Part shown: positions 1 through 8,326 of the stretch, piece after piece
Layout of the letters: the number at the start of each line of letters is the position of its first letter
How positions within the stretch are numbered: the stretch's first letter is position 1
Assembly (NCBI RefSeq): GCF_038738535.1
Contig: NZ_CP046128.1
Span: 2,170,001-2,234,000, forward strand
Origin: Bacillus pumilus
GTDB taxonomy: Bacteria > Bacillota > Bacilli > Bacillales > Bacillaceae
Direction: 5' to 3'
DNA: 64,000 nucleotides
The notes under the pieces: model-generated
Seen by the model: only the letters and a program-made list of their open reading frames with translations
Databases searched by the model: none
Told to the model about the DNA's origin: nothing
Translations under genes and position numbers: made by a program

Positions 1-1059
1 GACAACAAATGCGCGATCAAGAAGCTCTGTGCCGCCTCTTTGTTTCGCACTTCTCAAGTTCTTTTCAACGATTTTTTCAACCGCTTTTTGCAGCTGAATA
101 TCGATGGTGAGCACAAGGTCTTTCCCGCTCTTTCCTTCTGTTAGCACTTTAGAGCTTGTCACATTGCCCTCTTTATCAGTTGTGCTCTGTTCTTTTTCCT
201 TTTGGCCTTGCAGGACATCTTCATATTGATATTCTAGATAGCTTTTTCCTACACGATCATTTCGGCTGTAGCCGAGCGATAAATAATGTTCAAGAAGTGA
301 CTGCGGAAGTCCTTCATCACTTGAGGACACACTGCCGAGCATACTGCGGAGCAGTCCTTTATACGGATAGCTGCGTGACCAGTCTGTTGTGACATCCACA
401 CCTGGCAGCTCGTCCAAATGCTCAGAGACGTAAGCAATTTCGCTTGGCTTCACATCATCATTTTTAATGAATTGAGGCGTAAGTGCATAACCTGCATCCA
501 TCTGTCTTTTAATCGCAAGCACTTGTAAGTCTTTTTTCGTCAGTTGATTTAATTCCTTGTCCGTGATGCGTTTCAGCTGAAGCTCATATAATTTATCATC
601 AGCGACCTTATCGTCACCCTTTAATTTCGATTCCTTTTGAACAAGCTTTTTCGCTTCATTCGGATGCGTTAAAATCCAGAAATCTTTTTTGTCACGATCT
701 GTGATTTTTTTCGTACTCACATGAATCATATCCGCTAATTTTGTAGCCACTTTGAGCCGCTCTTCTTGTGAAGTCGTCGAGGTTCTCGTATATGTAATGG
801 CATTTAGCGCTTTATTACTGACAATCGTATTATAGTTTCGATCGTAAATTTTTCCGCGTGGAGCAGATGAGCTGACATTCACATCTTCTTGTTTTTCTGC
901 CTGCTTTTTATAATCTTCTCCATTGACAATTTGTACAAATCCGAGTCTCACAACAACACCGGTAAAAATAATAAACGCAGCTAAAAATAGTAAATTCAGC
1001 CGGAGTGGAAGTGTTTTGCGCCCTTCCTTTGCGTCTTTTTTGTTTTTCTTGTTTCTCAT
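1..1059 (-). CDS. pbpA: Penicillin-binding protein 2A, class B transpeptidase (N-terminal part)
   Basis: Only the first 353 codons are present; the gene runs off the left edge without a stop. The product begins with a basic cytoplasmic tail (RNKKNKKDAKEGRK), then one hydrophobic segment (about residues 20-40), then the class B PBP pedestal/dimerisation domain containing the typical SAPRGKIYDRN stretch. The transpeptidase domain with the SxxK serine lies outside the window. Family knowledge: PbpA crosslinks peptidoglycan in the elongasome and acts outside the membrane during rod-shaped growth and spore outgrowth. The start ATG has AAAGGTGATG just upstream. The identification as pbpA rests on this N-terminus plus position beside the yqgE-like and sodA genes, as in B. 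subtilis. Confidence 0.87.
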   Translation of the reverse strand, partial: MRNKKNKKDAKEGRKTLPLRLNLLFLAAFIIFTGVVVRLGFVQIVNGEDYKKQAEKQEDVNVSSSAPRGKIYDRNYNTIVSNKALNAITYTRTSTTSQEERLKVATKLADMIHVSTKKITDRDKKDFWILTHPNEAKKLVQKESKLKGDDKVADDKLYELQLKRITDKELNQLTKKDLQVLAIKRQMDAGYALTPQFIKNDDVKPSEIAYVSEHLDELPGVDVTTDWSRSYPYKGLLRSMLGSVSSSDEGLPQSLLEHYLSLGYSRNDRVGKSYLEYQYEDVLQGQKEKEQSTTDKEGNVTSSKVLTEGKSGKDLVLTIDIQLQKAVEKIVEKNLRSAKQRGGTELLDRAFVV

Positions 1060-1086
1060 CACATCACCTTTTCTATCAAGAAAGAA

Positions 1087-1119
1087 ATGGCACCCCTTTT
1101 TGTGTATAAAAGGTGCCAT
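1087..1119 (-). terminator. Hairpin between yqgE and pbpA
   Basis: Arms ATGGCACC and GGTGCCAT pair perfectly over 8 bp, with further A/T pairing towards the loop. The downstream minus-strand flank is T-rich but interrupted. It probably ends the yqgE transcript or attenuates reading into pbpA. Confidence 0.55.
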
Positions 1120-1181
1120 CATCATTTTAGCGGTTTTTCTATTATTTATCTAGAAATTTGATGTTCCATTGGTAAGAAATT

Positions 1182-2468
1182 TTACCTTTCTCCCTTAATA
1201 AGGTTCGTGTGAGAAACTGGCTTTTGACCGTCAGTCTCTTTCATATCAGCTGTTTTTTCTTTTAAATGAATATCTTTTACAAAATAATAAATGAGTGTGT
1301 GTCCCGCTCCAAGCACAACAAGAGAAGCAGGAATTCCGAGCTCATCACCCAGTAAGGTGACAGACAGAAGAAACAACACAATGGAACAAATACGGCCAGC
1401 ATTTAAAAACAGCTCCCTGACCACAATATATTCAATTCGGGCTTTCCTTGCATACCTTGCATGACCGATAACATCGTATGTTAAGGATACATATGGAACA
1501 AGCAGAAGCGGGTATCCTATCGCAATGGCTACCGCATACATGAGAAGTGATACATAGGACAAGTGAAAGACGATTAAGAACAAGGCGCCGTATAAAATCA
1601 GCCCGCCAAGCATAATGGCTTTCTTTCGCCATTTTTTCTTAATCAAACGTGTAGCGAAGAAATAAGCGAAAAAGGCAACACCTGAGTTCACTAAACCAAA
1701 CGTCCCGAGAGCAAGCTCACTGTTTGTTGCAATAAACACAAAGACACTGATTAAGAAGACAAAGACCCCTTCACGAAGCCCTTGAAAAAAGTGAGCTGTT
1801 GTAATCTTACGCCAATTCTCGTCGGCATGGCGTTCTTTCCATATTTGCTTGATGATAAATTTCCCTTTTGACTGCCTTCTCTTGAGGAAAAAGCTCATCA
1901 CAACCGCTAGTGAAAACAAAAAAAGCGATAACGTGAAAATCACCGTATAGCCTGTATCATCCGTTAATTGAGAAATGACAATCCCCGCAATGAGAGGACC
2001 GATCATGCCAGCAGTAGATGACAGCACTCCGAGAAACCCATTAAAGAAATCTCTTGTTTCAGGCTCAGTGATCTCAAAGGTAAGTACGTTAAAAGCAAGC
2101 CAGTAAAAACCATAGCCGATCCCAAGGACACTCCCTAATAAAACAAGCCGCGCGGCCGCTTGCTCTCCTGCCATTAAGACAATTAAGTAAAAAGCGGCTA
2201 AAAAGATAACGCCGAAACGAAGGACAAAAGCCCGGTCTATTTTTTTAGCGAGCCGGCCTGCGAATAAAAACGTAATGGGCTGAAGCACAACAATAGCCAG
2301 ATTGTAAATTGCAAGATCCGTGAATTTCCCAGACTGTTTCCATAAATACACGTTTACAAACGTATTTGAAAGCGCAATGGCAAGTGCATATAATCCGCCA
2401 ATCGTGAGGAGGAGCATTAAATCTTTTGTAACATCCATGTCCCCGAACATTTTCTTTAATCTGCTCAT
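1182..2468 (-). CDS. yqgE: MFS-type multidrug/solute permease, YqgE-like
   Basis: A 428-residue integral membrane protein with about twelve hydrophobic segments and charged loops, the usual size of the major facilitator superfamily. The basic loop after the sixth segment (KRRQSKGK) matches the long central MFS loop. The substrate cannot be read from sequence. I chose the internal ATG (MSRLKK) because AAGGAGA lies about 9 bases before it; the earlier in-frame ATG would sit directly on the ribosome site. It lies between pbpA and sodA, as yqgE does in B. subtilis, so the name follows synteny. Confidence 0.8.
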   Translation of the reverse strand: MSRLKKMFGDMDVTKDLMLLLTIGGLYALAIALSNTFVNVYLWKQSGKFTDLAIYNLAIVVLQPITFLFAGRLAKKIDRAFVLRFGVIFLAAFYLIVLMAGEQAAARLVLLGSVLGIGYGFYWLAFNVLTFEITEPETRDFFNGFLGVLSSTAGMIGPLIAGIVISQLTDDTGYTVIFTLSLFLFSLAVVMSFFLKRRQSKGKFIIKQIWKERHADENWRKITTAHFFQGLREGVFVFLISVFVFIATNSELALGTFGLVNSGVAFFAYFFATRLIKKKWRKKAIMLGGLILYGALFLIVFHLSYVSLLMYAVAIAIGYPLLLVPYVSLTYDVIGHARYARKARIEYIVVRELFLNAGRICSIVLFLLSVTLLGDELGIPASLVVLGAGHTLIYYFVKDIHLKEKTADMKETDGQKPVSHTNLIKGER

Positions 2469-2544
2469 ATATTTCATTCTCCTTTTCTACACAATAGTCT
2501 GTCTCATCAAAAGGCAGATATGTAAAAAAAGGAGGGAAAATATA

Positions 2545-2577
2545 AAAAGACCTGCTTCTCTAAAGAGCAGGTCTTTT
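2545..2577 (-). terminator. Terminator of sodA
   Basis: A 12-bp stem (AAAAGACCTGCT and its complement) with a 9-base loop follows the sodA stop. On the minus strand it is followed by TTTTTATATTTT, a classic Rho-independent signal. Confidence 0.88.
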
Positions 2578-2590
2578 CAAATCGAATGAT

Positions 2591-3199
2591 TTATTTAGCT
2601 TCGCTGTAAAGGCGAGCCACTTCATCCCAGTTCACAACATTCCAGAAAGCTGAAATGTAATCAGGACGACGGTTTTGGTAGTTTAGGTAGTAAGCATGCT
2701 CCCAAACGTCAAGTCCTAGAATTGGTGTTTTTCCTTCAGTTAAAGGAGAATCTTGGTTTGGCGTGCTTGTGATTTCAAGTTTGCCATTGTTCACAACAAG
2801 CCATGCCCAACCAGAACCAAAGCGTCCTGCAGCTGCTGCAGCGAAATCAGATTTGAATTTTTCAAATCCGCCTAATTCTTTTTCGATTGCATCTGCAAGT
2901 TCACCAGTCGGTGCGCCGCCACCGTTTGGTGAAAGAAGCGTCCAGAATAATGAGTGGTTAGCATGTCCTCCGCCATTGTTACGTACAGCTGTACGAATGT
3001 TTTCAGGCACAGAGTTTAGGTTAGCCACTAGCTCTTCGATTGATTGATCTTCAAGAGCTGATACACCTTCGATTGCTTTGTTTAAGTTTGTTACGTATGT
3101 GTTGTGGTGTTTTGTGTGGTGAATCGTCATTGTTTCCTTGTCGATATGTGGTTCTAATGCATCGTAAGCATATGGTAATTCTGGAAGTTTAAAAGCCAT
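2591..3199 (-). CDS. sodA: Superoxide dismutase [Mn]
   Basis: This 202-residue cytosolic enzyme dismutates superoxide to oxygen and hydrogen peroxide. The sequence shows the full Fe/Mn-SOD fold: His27 in the TIHHTKHH helix, the [13 protein letters not shown] ligand region near residue 80, and the [18 protein letters not shown] signature near the C-terminus with the Asp and His metal ligands. The glycine pattern around [11 protein letters not shown] is typical of the manganese form. A strong AAGGAGG site precedes the ATG, and the gene ends in its own terminator, so it is probably monocistronic. Length and sequence match B. subtilis SodA. Confidence 0.97.
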   Translation of the reverse strand: MAFKLPELPYAYDALEPHIDKETMTIHHTKHHNTYVTNLNKAIEGVSALEDQSIEELVANLNSVPENIRTAVRNNGGGHANHSLFWTLLSPNGGGAPTGELADAIEKELGGFEKFKSDFAAAAAGRFGSGWAWLVVNNGKLEITSTPNQDSPLTEGKTPILGLDVWEHAYYLNYQNRRPDYISAFWNVVNWDEVARLYSEAK

Positions 3200-3386
3200 G
3201 GTTAAATTCCTCCTTAGAAATGTATGTACTGAAATGCTTCCTTAGGTCGTAAGCAAGCAATTCAACCTACTCAAAGAGTATCAAAAGAATGGGCTTGTTT
3301 CAATGTTATTGCTCATGATCTGAAACATTTCAGTGTTTATTTTGTATTTAGCCCTTTAGAAAAAGTTTTAAACTCCCTTTTTCTAT

Positions 3387-3872
3387 TTAGCGAAGGACAT
3401 AAAATAAAAAGATGCCCAGCATCAGCGCTTGAATCAATCCTTTGGCAAATACACCTGATATAAACCCGATTAATGAGCCTAATCCCACTTTCACACTCGT
3501 CTTCACATCTTTTTGATGAACAAGGAGCTCTGCAATGACACTTCCGATAAATGGACCAATGATAATTCCTGCAATGGGAATCACAAAAGGACCGGTTAAT
3601 AACCCAATGGTGCTTCCCCAAATAGCTGCACGACTGCCGCCAAAACGCTTGACCCCAATGAGGTTTGAGACATAATCTGCCGCAAATAATACCGCGGTAA
3701 ACACGGCTTGAATGAGCCAGAACGTCAGTGTAAGCGGCTCGAAGCTGAAAAAGAAACCATATAGAATAAATCCGAGAACCATAAAGACCACGCTAGGGAT
3801 AATTGGATAAACAAGTCCAACAAACGCAATGATAAATGCACAGATAACCAGAATCCAATACAGCACGTCCAA
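3387..3872 (-). CDS. yqgC: DUF456-family small membrane protein YqgC
   Basis: A 161-residue, very hydrophobic protein with four to five predicted membrane spans and glycine-rich helices ([21 protein letters not shown]), the pattern of the DUF456 family. Its function is unknown; I do not assign one. Translation probably starts at TTG: AAGGAGG lies 10 bases before TTG-GAC-GTG and there is no better ATG. It lies upstream of sodA on the same strand, as yqgC does in B. subtilis. The gap to sodA (3200-3386) shows no clear hairpin, and I could not fix a sodA promoter in it. Confidence 0.8.
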   Translation of the reverse strand: MDVLYWILVICAFIIAFVGLVYPIIPSVVFMVLGFILYGFFFSFEPLTLTFWLIQAVFTAVLFAADYVSNLIGVKRFGGSRAAIWGSTIGLLTGPFVIPIAGIIIGPFIGSVIAELLVHQKDVKTSVKVGLGSLIGFISGVFAKGLIQALMLGIFLFYVLR

Positions 3873-3950
3873 GTTACTGCCGCCTCCTTTTTATATGCTG
3901 TATACATTATGCCTCATTCCATCTATCTTAACCAGCGATGAAGGCCATAC

Positions 3951-3980
3951 TTGTACTTGATAGATAGACATTGATACAAT
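3951..3980 (+). promoter_or_regulatory. Sigma-A promoter for yqgB
   Basis: TTGTAC, an 18-base spacer and TACAAT lie about 35 bases before the yqgB start. The -10 matches consensus in 5 of 6 positions. Confidence 0.6.
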
Positions 3981-4015
3981 ATGAGAAATAGAAAAGAATG
4001 TAGGAAGTGAATTGA

Positions 4016-4786
4016 TTGAACGTATTTAAACTATTGTTAAAAGGCATTTATTCACCAAAAGATATTGCTAAAGCACGGTTTACAGGGATTGGCAAAGCGA
4101 TTTTATTCATTTTTATCCTTTCGATCATCGCAGCAGTTCCTCAGGGTTATCATATGAGTCAAGAGATCTCGAATGCGATGTCAGGATTTCAGCATGTGAT
4201 CAAAAAAGATTTACCTGATTTCTCAATCGAAAAAGGAAAGCTTCAAGCGGATCAAAGTGCACCGATAGAAAAAGAAGAAAACGGCATTACGATCATCTTT
4301 GATCCTGCTGAAAAAATAAAAGCAAGTGAGCTTGAATCAAAGCAAACGGCCATCGCATTATTAAAAGAAAAAGCAGTGATCGCCATTGATGGCCAAATGA
4401 CAGATATCCCATACCAGCTGCTTGGCGGAACGCTGACAAAAGACGAACTCGCCCGCGTCACAAATCAGAATCAAGCGATTATTATCCCAGTTATCTGGGT
4501 GCTGCTGTATCTATCAACTGCGGCTCTCATGTTCATTAGCGCAACATTCCTTGCGATGCTTGGTACATTTATTAAACGCATGCAGCAAAAAGAGCTGTCT
4601 TTCCAAATGCTATGGAAGCTCTCCGCTTATTCACTCACATTAACAACGGTCTTTTTCGCTATCATGAGTGCATTAAACACGCCTGTTGCGAACTCATTTT
4701 TATTAAATTGGATCATTAACTTTATCTTCTTATATCTCGTCGTAAAGGAAATACCCGCTAAACATAAACCACTTGTCAAAAGTTAA
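4016..4786 (+). CDS. yqgB: DUF1189-family membrane protein YqgB
   Basis: A 256-residue protein with one membrane segment near residues 25-45, a long hydrophilic (probably extracytoplasmic) part, and three to four membrane segments in the C-terminal half (from about residue 155). This layout fits the DUF1189 family, whose role is not established. The start is probably TTG-AAC-GTA, with AGGAAGTG upstream. It is divergent from yqgC, has its own sigma-A-like promoter, and ends in a bidirectional terminator facing the GNAT gene. Confidence 0.78.
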   Translation: MNVFKLLLKGIYSPKDIAKARFTGIGKAILFIFILSIIAAVPQGYHMSQEISNAMSGFQHVIKKDLPDFSIEKGKLQADQSAPIEKEENGITIIFDPAEKIKASELESKQTAIALLKEKAVIAIDGQMTDIPYQLLGGTLTKDELARVTNQNQAIIIPVIWVLLYLSTAALMFISATFLAMLGTFIKRMQQKELSFQMLWKLSAYSLTLTTVFFAIMSALNTPVANSFLLNWIINFIFLYLVVKEIPAKHKPLVKS

Positions 4787-4796
4787 TGAGTAAATG

Positions 4797-4826
4797 AAAG
4801 CTCCCCCAACTTGGAGGAGCTTTTTA
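4797..4826. terminator. Bidirectional terminator yqgB / GNAT gene
   Basis: Arms AAAGCTCC and GGAGCTTT with a short loop, followed by TTTTT on the plus strand and flanked by A residues on the left, so it can serve both convergent genes. Confidence 0.85.
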
Positions 4827-4840
4827 TGTATGTTCATGCT

Positions 4841-5386
4841 CTATGATTCATCTGGATGAATGATCGCAAACAAATAATGATCTTCCCACACACCATTAAT
4901 CTTTACTTTTTTACGATTCAATCCCTCATTTTCAAAACCTGTCTTTTCAAGTACACGAATAGAACCTATATTACTCGGCTTTACTCCAGCTCCAATACGA
5001 TGAAGGTGCAGTTCATCAAAGGCATAATCAATGATTAAACGAATGGCTTCTGTCATATACCCTTTACCGCCATGCTTTTCATCAAGTACATACCCTAGCC
5101 AAGCTCCTTCTACCGGGCCTCTAACGACAGAACTTAATGAGATTGTCCCAATTAAGTCATCTGTTTCATTTAAGAAAATACCGTGCATGTAGGCTTCATC
5201 CTTTGAGCACCTTTCCACACTGCGCTGAATTCGTTCAATTTGACGAGATAACGTGAAAAAATCGTCTTTAACCAAAGGTGTAAATTGCTGAAAATAGGAG
5301 CGATTCTCAAGCTCAAGTGTAAGTAGTGGCTGTGCATCTTCTTCTGTTAGCGCTCTCACATATATCTGCTGACTGATTTTCTTCAT
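4841..5386 (-). CDS. GNAT acetyltransferase, RimJ/RimL-like
   Basis: A 181-residue N-acetyltransferase of the GNAT superfamily. It shows the N-terminal YVRALTEEDAQPLL strand-helix, the central AWLGYVLDEKHGGKGYMTEAI segment with the acetyl-CoA pyrophosphate loop (R/Q-x-x-G-x-G/A variant HGGKGY), and the RIGAGVKPSNIGSIRVLEKTGF motif typical of RimJ/RimL/YdaF-type enzymes. Family members acetylate ribosomal protein N-termini or small amines; the substrate here is unknown. I chose the ATG of MKKISQQ because AGGGGG lies 8 bases before it, although the frame stays open upstream. As I remember B. subtilis, the unrelated small gene yqgA lies at this place, so the locus differs. Confidence 0.85.
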   Translation of the reverse strand: MKKISQQIYVRALTEEDAQPLLTLELENRSYFQQFTPLVKDDFFTLSRQIERIQRSVERCSKDEAYMHGIFLNETDDLIGTISLSSVVRGPVEGAWLGYVLDEKHGGKGYMTEAIRLIIDYAFDELHLHRIGAGVKPSNIGSIRVLEKTGFENEGLNRKKVKINGVWEDHYLFAIIHPDES

Positions 5387-5575
5387 AAACTTTCCCCCTG
5401 TTTTTATTTTATCATAATGGTGATAGAAGCTTGAAAAAGCATCGCCGAGCGTAAATTCAATACAAGACTCACTAGAACGAACTAGAACCTCCCTTTTCAC
5501 CTTTTCTCCTCATGTTGGTTCTATCATTTCAGGACATGCATAGACTGAAGTAAACTCTTAAAAGCGGTGAGTGAA

Positions 5576-5878
5576 ATGCGGCGTATTATTTTTTTGCTAA
5601 TCAGTTTGTTTGTCCTTTTTATTATCTTTTTTGATTTAAAAAATGGCACCATCCCTGTTGAAGAAGGTCCAGCTGTCCCTGCAAATGCCTTTCAAACACC
5701 TGAGAAAAAAGCATATAAGAAGGTCACGGTGAAACAAGGTGAAACCGTCGTCTCTATCGTCCATACAAGCAAGCCACTTGATGAAGTCATTGAGGATTTT
5801 GAAGAGCTGAATCAAGGCGTCAAAGCAAACGAAATTCGGGCAGGCAGCACATATAAGTTTCCGGTATATAAGAGATAA
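5576..5878 (+). CDS. yqfZ: YqfZ, membrane-anchored LysM-like protein
   Basis: A 100-residue protein with one N-terminal hydrophobic helix (residues 3-20, signal anchor) and a C-terminal stretch, VTVKQGETVVSIVHTS to IRAGSTYKFPVYK, that has the shape of a LysM peptidoglycan-binding repeat. It is therefore probably exposed outside the membrane, bound to wall. Function is otherwise unknown. I chose the ATG of MRRIIF; a GTG three codons upstream is also possible, and the ribosome site (GGTGAG) is weak for both. Position before ispG matches B. subtilis yqfZ. Confidence 0.75.
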   Translation: MRRIIFLLISLFVLFIIFFDLKNGTIPVEEGPAVPANAFQTPEKKAYKKVTVKQGETVVSIVHTSKPLDEVIEDFEELNQGVKANEIRAGSTYKFPVYKR

Positions 5879-5890
5879 AACGTTAATTCC

Positions 5891-5920
5891 TTGTCATTCA
5901 TACAAAGAGACTGTTACAAT
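5891..5920 (+). promoter_or_regulatory. Sigma-A promoter for ispG
   Basis: TTGTCA (5 of 6), an 18-base spacer and TACAAT (5 of 6) lie about 65 bases before the ispG start. Confidence 0.7.
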
Positions 5921-5983
5921 ATGAACTGTAAAACAAGACGTACATGGCAAATGATTGCTTGTACACTAAGGAGCGATTGACAA

Positions 5984-7096
5984 GTGAGTGAAGTCACACA
6001 TCGTACTAAAACGCGTCCCGTCAAAGTGGGACCTTTAACTATAGGTGGAAATAATGAGGTTGTCATTCAAAGTATGGCAACAACCAAAACACATGATGTC
6101 GAAGCGACAGTAGCTGAAATTAAGCGTCTTGAAGAAGCAGGCTGTCAAATCGTGCGTGTCGCATGCCCAGACGAGCGTGCAGCAAATGCGATTGCAGACA
6201 TAAAAAAACAAATCAACATCCCGCTTGTTGTCGATATTCATTTTGACTACAAGCTTGCACTGAAGGCCATTGAAGCAGGTGCAGACAAAATTCGAATCAA
6301 CCCAGGAAACATCGGAAGACGAGAAAAAGTCGAAGCGGTTGTAAAAGCAGCAAAAGAAAAAGGCATTCCAATCCGTATTGGGGTAAACGCTGGTTCATTA
6401 GAGAAAAAAATTCTTGATAAATACGGCTACCCAACAGCAGATGGTATGGTCGAAAGTGCACTGCACCACATTAAAATTCTAGAAGATCTAGATTTTCATG
6501 ATATCATCGTCAGCATGAAAGCATCTGATGTCAACCTAGCTATTGAGGCGTACGAAAAAGCAGCAAAAGCGTTTGACTACCCTCTTCACCTTGGAATTAC
6601 AGAATCAGGTACATTATTTGCAGGTACGGTCAAAAGTGCAGCTGGTCTCGGCGCTATTTTGAATATGGGGATTGGGAATACACTCCGCATTTCATTAAGT
6701 GCTGATCCAGTTGAGGAAGTAAAAGTAGCACGTGAACTGTTGAAATCATTTGGTCTTGCATCAAATGCAGCCACACTGATCTCTTGCCCAACTTGCGGCC
6801 GAATTGAAATCGACCTCATAAGCATTGCAAATGAAGTCGAAGAATATATCTCCACGATTAAAGCACCGATTAAAGTAGCTGTTCTTGGCTGCGCTGTAAA
6901 CGGTCCAGGTGAAGCGCGTGAAGCTGATATCGGAATTGCTGGAGCTAGAGGCGAAGGCCTATTGTTCCGTAAAGGTGAAATTGTTCGTAAAGTGCCAGAA
7001 GAAACAATGGTTGAAGAACTGAAAAAAGAAATCGATAAAATCGCTGAAGAGCATTATGCAAAAATGGAAGCTGAAAAAGCAAAAGCCAACGCATAA
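5984..7096 (+). CDS. ispG: 4-hydroxy-3-methylbut-2-enyl diphosphate synthase (flavodoxin)
   Basis: IspG (GcpE) converts methylerythritol cyclodiphosphate to HMBPP, the next-to-last step of the MEP isoprenoid pathway, using a [4Fe-4S] cluster. The 370-residue protein shows the N-terminal TIM-barrel part ([29 protein letters not shown]) and the C-terminal cluster domain with [13 protein letters not shown] and [12 protein letters not shown], which give the three cysteine ligands. Translation starts at GTG with AAGGAG 10 bases upstream. It has its own promoter and terminator. The pathway's last enzyme, IspH, is encoded 9 kb to the right. Confidence 0.97.
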   Translation: MSEVTHRTKTRPVKVGPLTIGGNNEVVIQSMATTKTHDVEATVAEIKRLEEAGCQIVRVACPDERAANAIADIKKQINIPLVVDIHFDYKLALKAIEAGADKIRINPGNIGRREKVEAVVKAAKEKGIPIRIGVNAGSLEKKILDKYGYPTADGMVESALHHIKILEDLDFHDIIVSMKASDVNLAIEAYEKAAKAFDYPLHLGITESGTLFAGTVKSAAGLGAILNMGIGNTLRISLSADPVEEVKVARELLKSFGLASNAATLISCPTCGRIEIDLISIANEVEEYISTIKAPIKVAVLGCAVNGPGEAREADIGIAGARGEGLLFRKGEIVRKVPEETMVEELKKEIDKIAEEHYAKMEAEKAKANA

Positions 7097-7100
7097 CAAA

Positions 7101-7130
7101 AAACGCCTGACGTCACTGTCAGGCGTTTTT
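7101..7130. terminator. Bidirectional terminator ispG / yqfX
   Basis: A perfect stem AACGCCTGAC with its complement, a short loop and TTTTT follows ispG. The left flank is A-rich, so it also serves yqfX on the minus strand. Confidence 0.9.
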
Positions 7131-7139
7131 CTGTTCTTG

Positions 7140-7502
7140 TTAAAAGAACGGGGTGATAAATATGCCAAGGATGACGGAAACAATTCCGATCCCGATTGAC
7201 CATGCGCCAAGCGCATGTGCTCCTTTTCTTCTTGCAATATAACCAACGACGATTGCCGCTACTCCTAATAGCACCGGCAAGACAAATAACGAGATAATCG
7301 CAATCGCGAGTGCTGTATAGCCTATCCCCTTACTGCCTGAATCGTCACCTGCTTGGTCACGTTCTCGTCTGTCTACTCGATCTCTTGAAGCCTGATATGG
7401 CTCTGCAATTTCAGCAGCTGTTTCCTCTAGATAGCCATCATCATTACTAAAGTGTGTGTCGATTTCACGATCATTTCTTCTGAAATCTTCGTCTCTTTCC
7501 AT
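7140..7502 (-). CDS. yqfX: YqfX, small membrane protein with acidic N-terminus
   Basis: A 120-residue protein with a highly charged N-terminal half (MERDEDFRRNDREID, later YLEETAAEIAEPYQASRDR) and a C-terminal half with two hydrophobic segments separated by a short basic loop (ARRKGAH). The C-terminal part resembles DUF4190-like small membrane proteins. Its function is unknown. The start is set by AAAGGGGG, 8 bases before ATG; the longer open frame upstream has no ribosome site. It is divergent from yqfW. Name by synteny and by the remembered N-terminal ETAAEIA pattern. Confidence 0.75.
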   Translation of the reverse strand: MERDEDFRRNDREIDTHFSNDDGYLEETAAEIAEPYQASRDRVDRRERDQAGDDSGSKGIGYTALAIAIISLFVLPVLLGVAAIVVGYIARRKGAHALGAWSIGIGIVSVILGIFITPFF

Positions 7503-7641
7503 GATCAATTCCCCCTTTTGGTTAATAGAAAGGAGCTTTTTTAGTATGAGCAAAAATGTCTGTTTCATGTTTGCTAAAACTTGCTGGAATTGTGAATTGA
7601 TTATGTTACACTTTAAGAGTATAAAAATGAGGAGTGTGGGC

Positions 7642-8220
7642 ATGTTACGTTTAGGAATTGATATAGATGGCACAGTGACGGCGCAGGATACCTTTGTTCC
7701 CTATTTAAATGAGTCGTTCCAATGTGCCATAACACTAGATGATATGACAGAATATGATTTGACGAAGCTTTTAAATATTTCTCAAGAAGAGTTTTGGGGC
7801 TGGATGAATCAGCATGAGCCTCATATATATAAACAGGCAAAGCCTGCTAAGGACGCAAAAGAGATTCTTGATCAAATGAAACATCAACACAGGCTGATCT
7901 ATATTACAGCGAGAAGGCAGCATCATGCGGATATCACCTACGAGTGGTTTCACAAACATCACGTGCCCTATGATGACATTGAGCTGGTTGGCGGTCATCA
8001 TAAGCTCGAAGCTGTGCAAAAGCACAAGATTGATGTGTTTTTCGAGGATCATCATGGGAATGCCACAATGATTGCAAAAGAGGCTGACATACCGGTTATT
8101 CTTTTTAACTCCCCATATAATCAAATGCCCATTGATGACAGGATTATACGCGTCAACAACTGGCAGGAAGCATCTCAATGGATTAAACAATACGAGCAGC
8201 GTTTTGAAACTGTTTATTAA
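7642..8220 (+). CDS. yqfW: HAD-type 5'(3')-nucleotidase family protein YqfW
   Basis: A 192-residue HAD-superfamily phosphatase. The first HAD motif is GIDIDGTVT (nucleophile and acid/base Asp near residues 6-8), motif II is YITARR, and the acidic motif is near VFFEDHHGN. This pattern belongs to the NT5C/YqfW branch of 5'(3')-deoxyribonucleotidase-like proteins, but the substrate of YqfW is not established. I chose the ATG of MLRLGID, which has GGAG 7 bases upstream; the frame is open further up but overlaps the divergent yqfX. Confidence 0.84.
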   Translation: MLRLGIDIDGTVTAQDTFVPYLNESFQCAITLDDMTEYDLTKLLNISQEEFWGWMNQHEPHIYKQAKPAKDAKEILDQMKHQHRLIYITARRQHHADITYEWFHKHHVPYDDIELVGGHHKLEAVQKHKIDVFFEDHHGNATMIAKEADIPVILFNSPYNQMPIDDRIIRVNNWQEASQWIKQYEQRFETVY

Positions 8221-8225
8221 TACAG

Positions 8226-8255
8226 AAAAGCCGATACGCTAATGTATCGGCTTTT
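8226..8255. terminator. Terminator of yqfW
   Basis: Stem AAAAGCCGATAC / GTATCGGCTTTT with a 6-base loop. One arm is repeated in the 3' end of the neighbouring ROK gene (see findings). Confidence 0.88.
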
Positions 8256-8265
8256 GATTGCGCAC

Positions 8266-8298
8266 AAAGAGATAAAATGATCTTTATTTTATCTCTTT
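8266..8298. terminator. Second hairpin between yqfW and the ROK gene
   Basis: A perfect 13-bp A/T-rich stem, AAAGAGATAAAAT with its complement, and a short loop. It can terminate or stabilise transcripts from either side; its U-tract is poor, so the role is unsure. Confidence 0.6.
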
Positions 8299-8326
8299 GG
8301 CTTCATTTCAGCATAGTTGAAAACCC

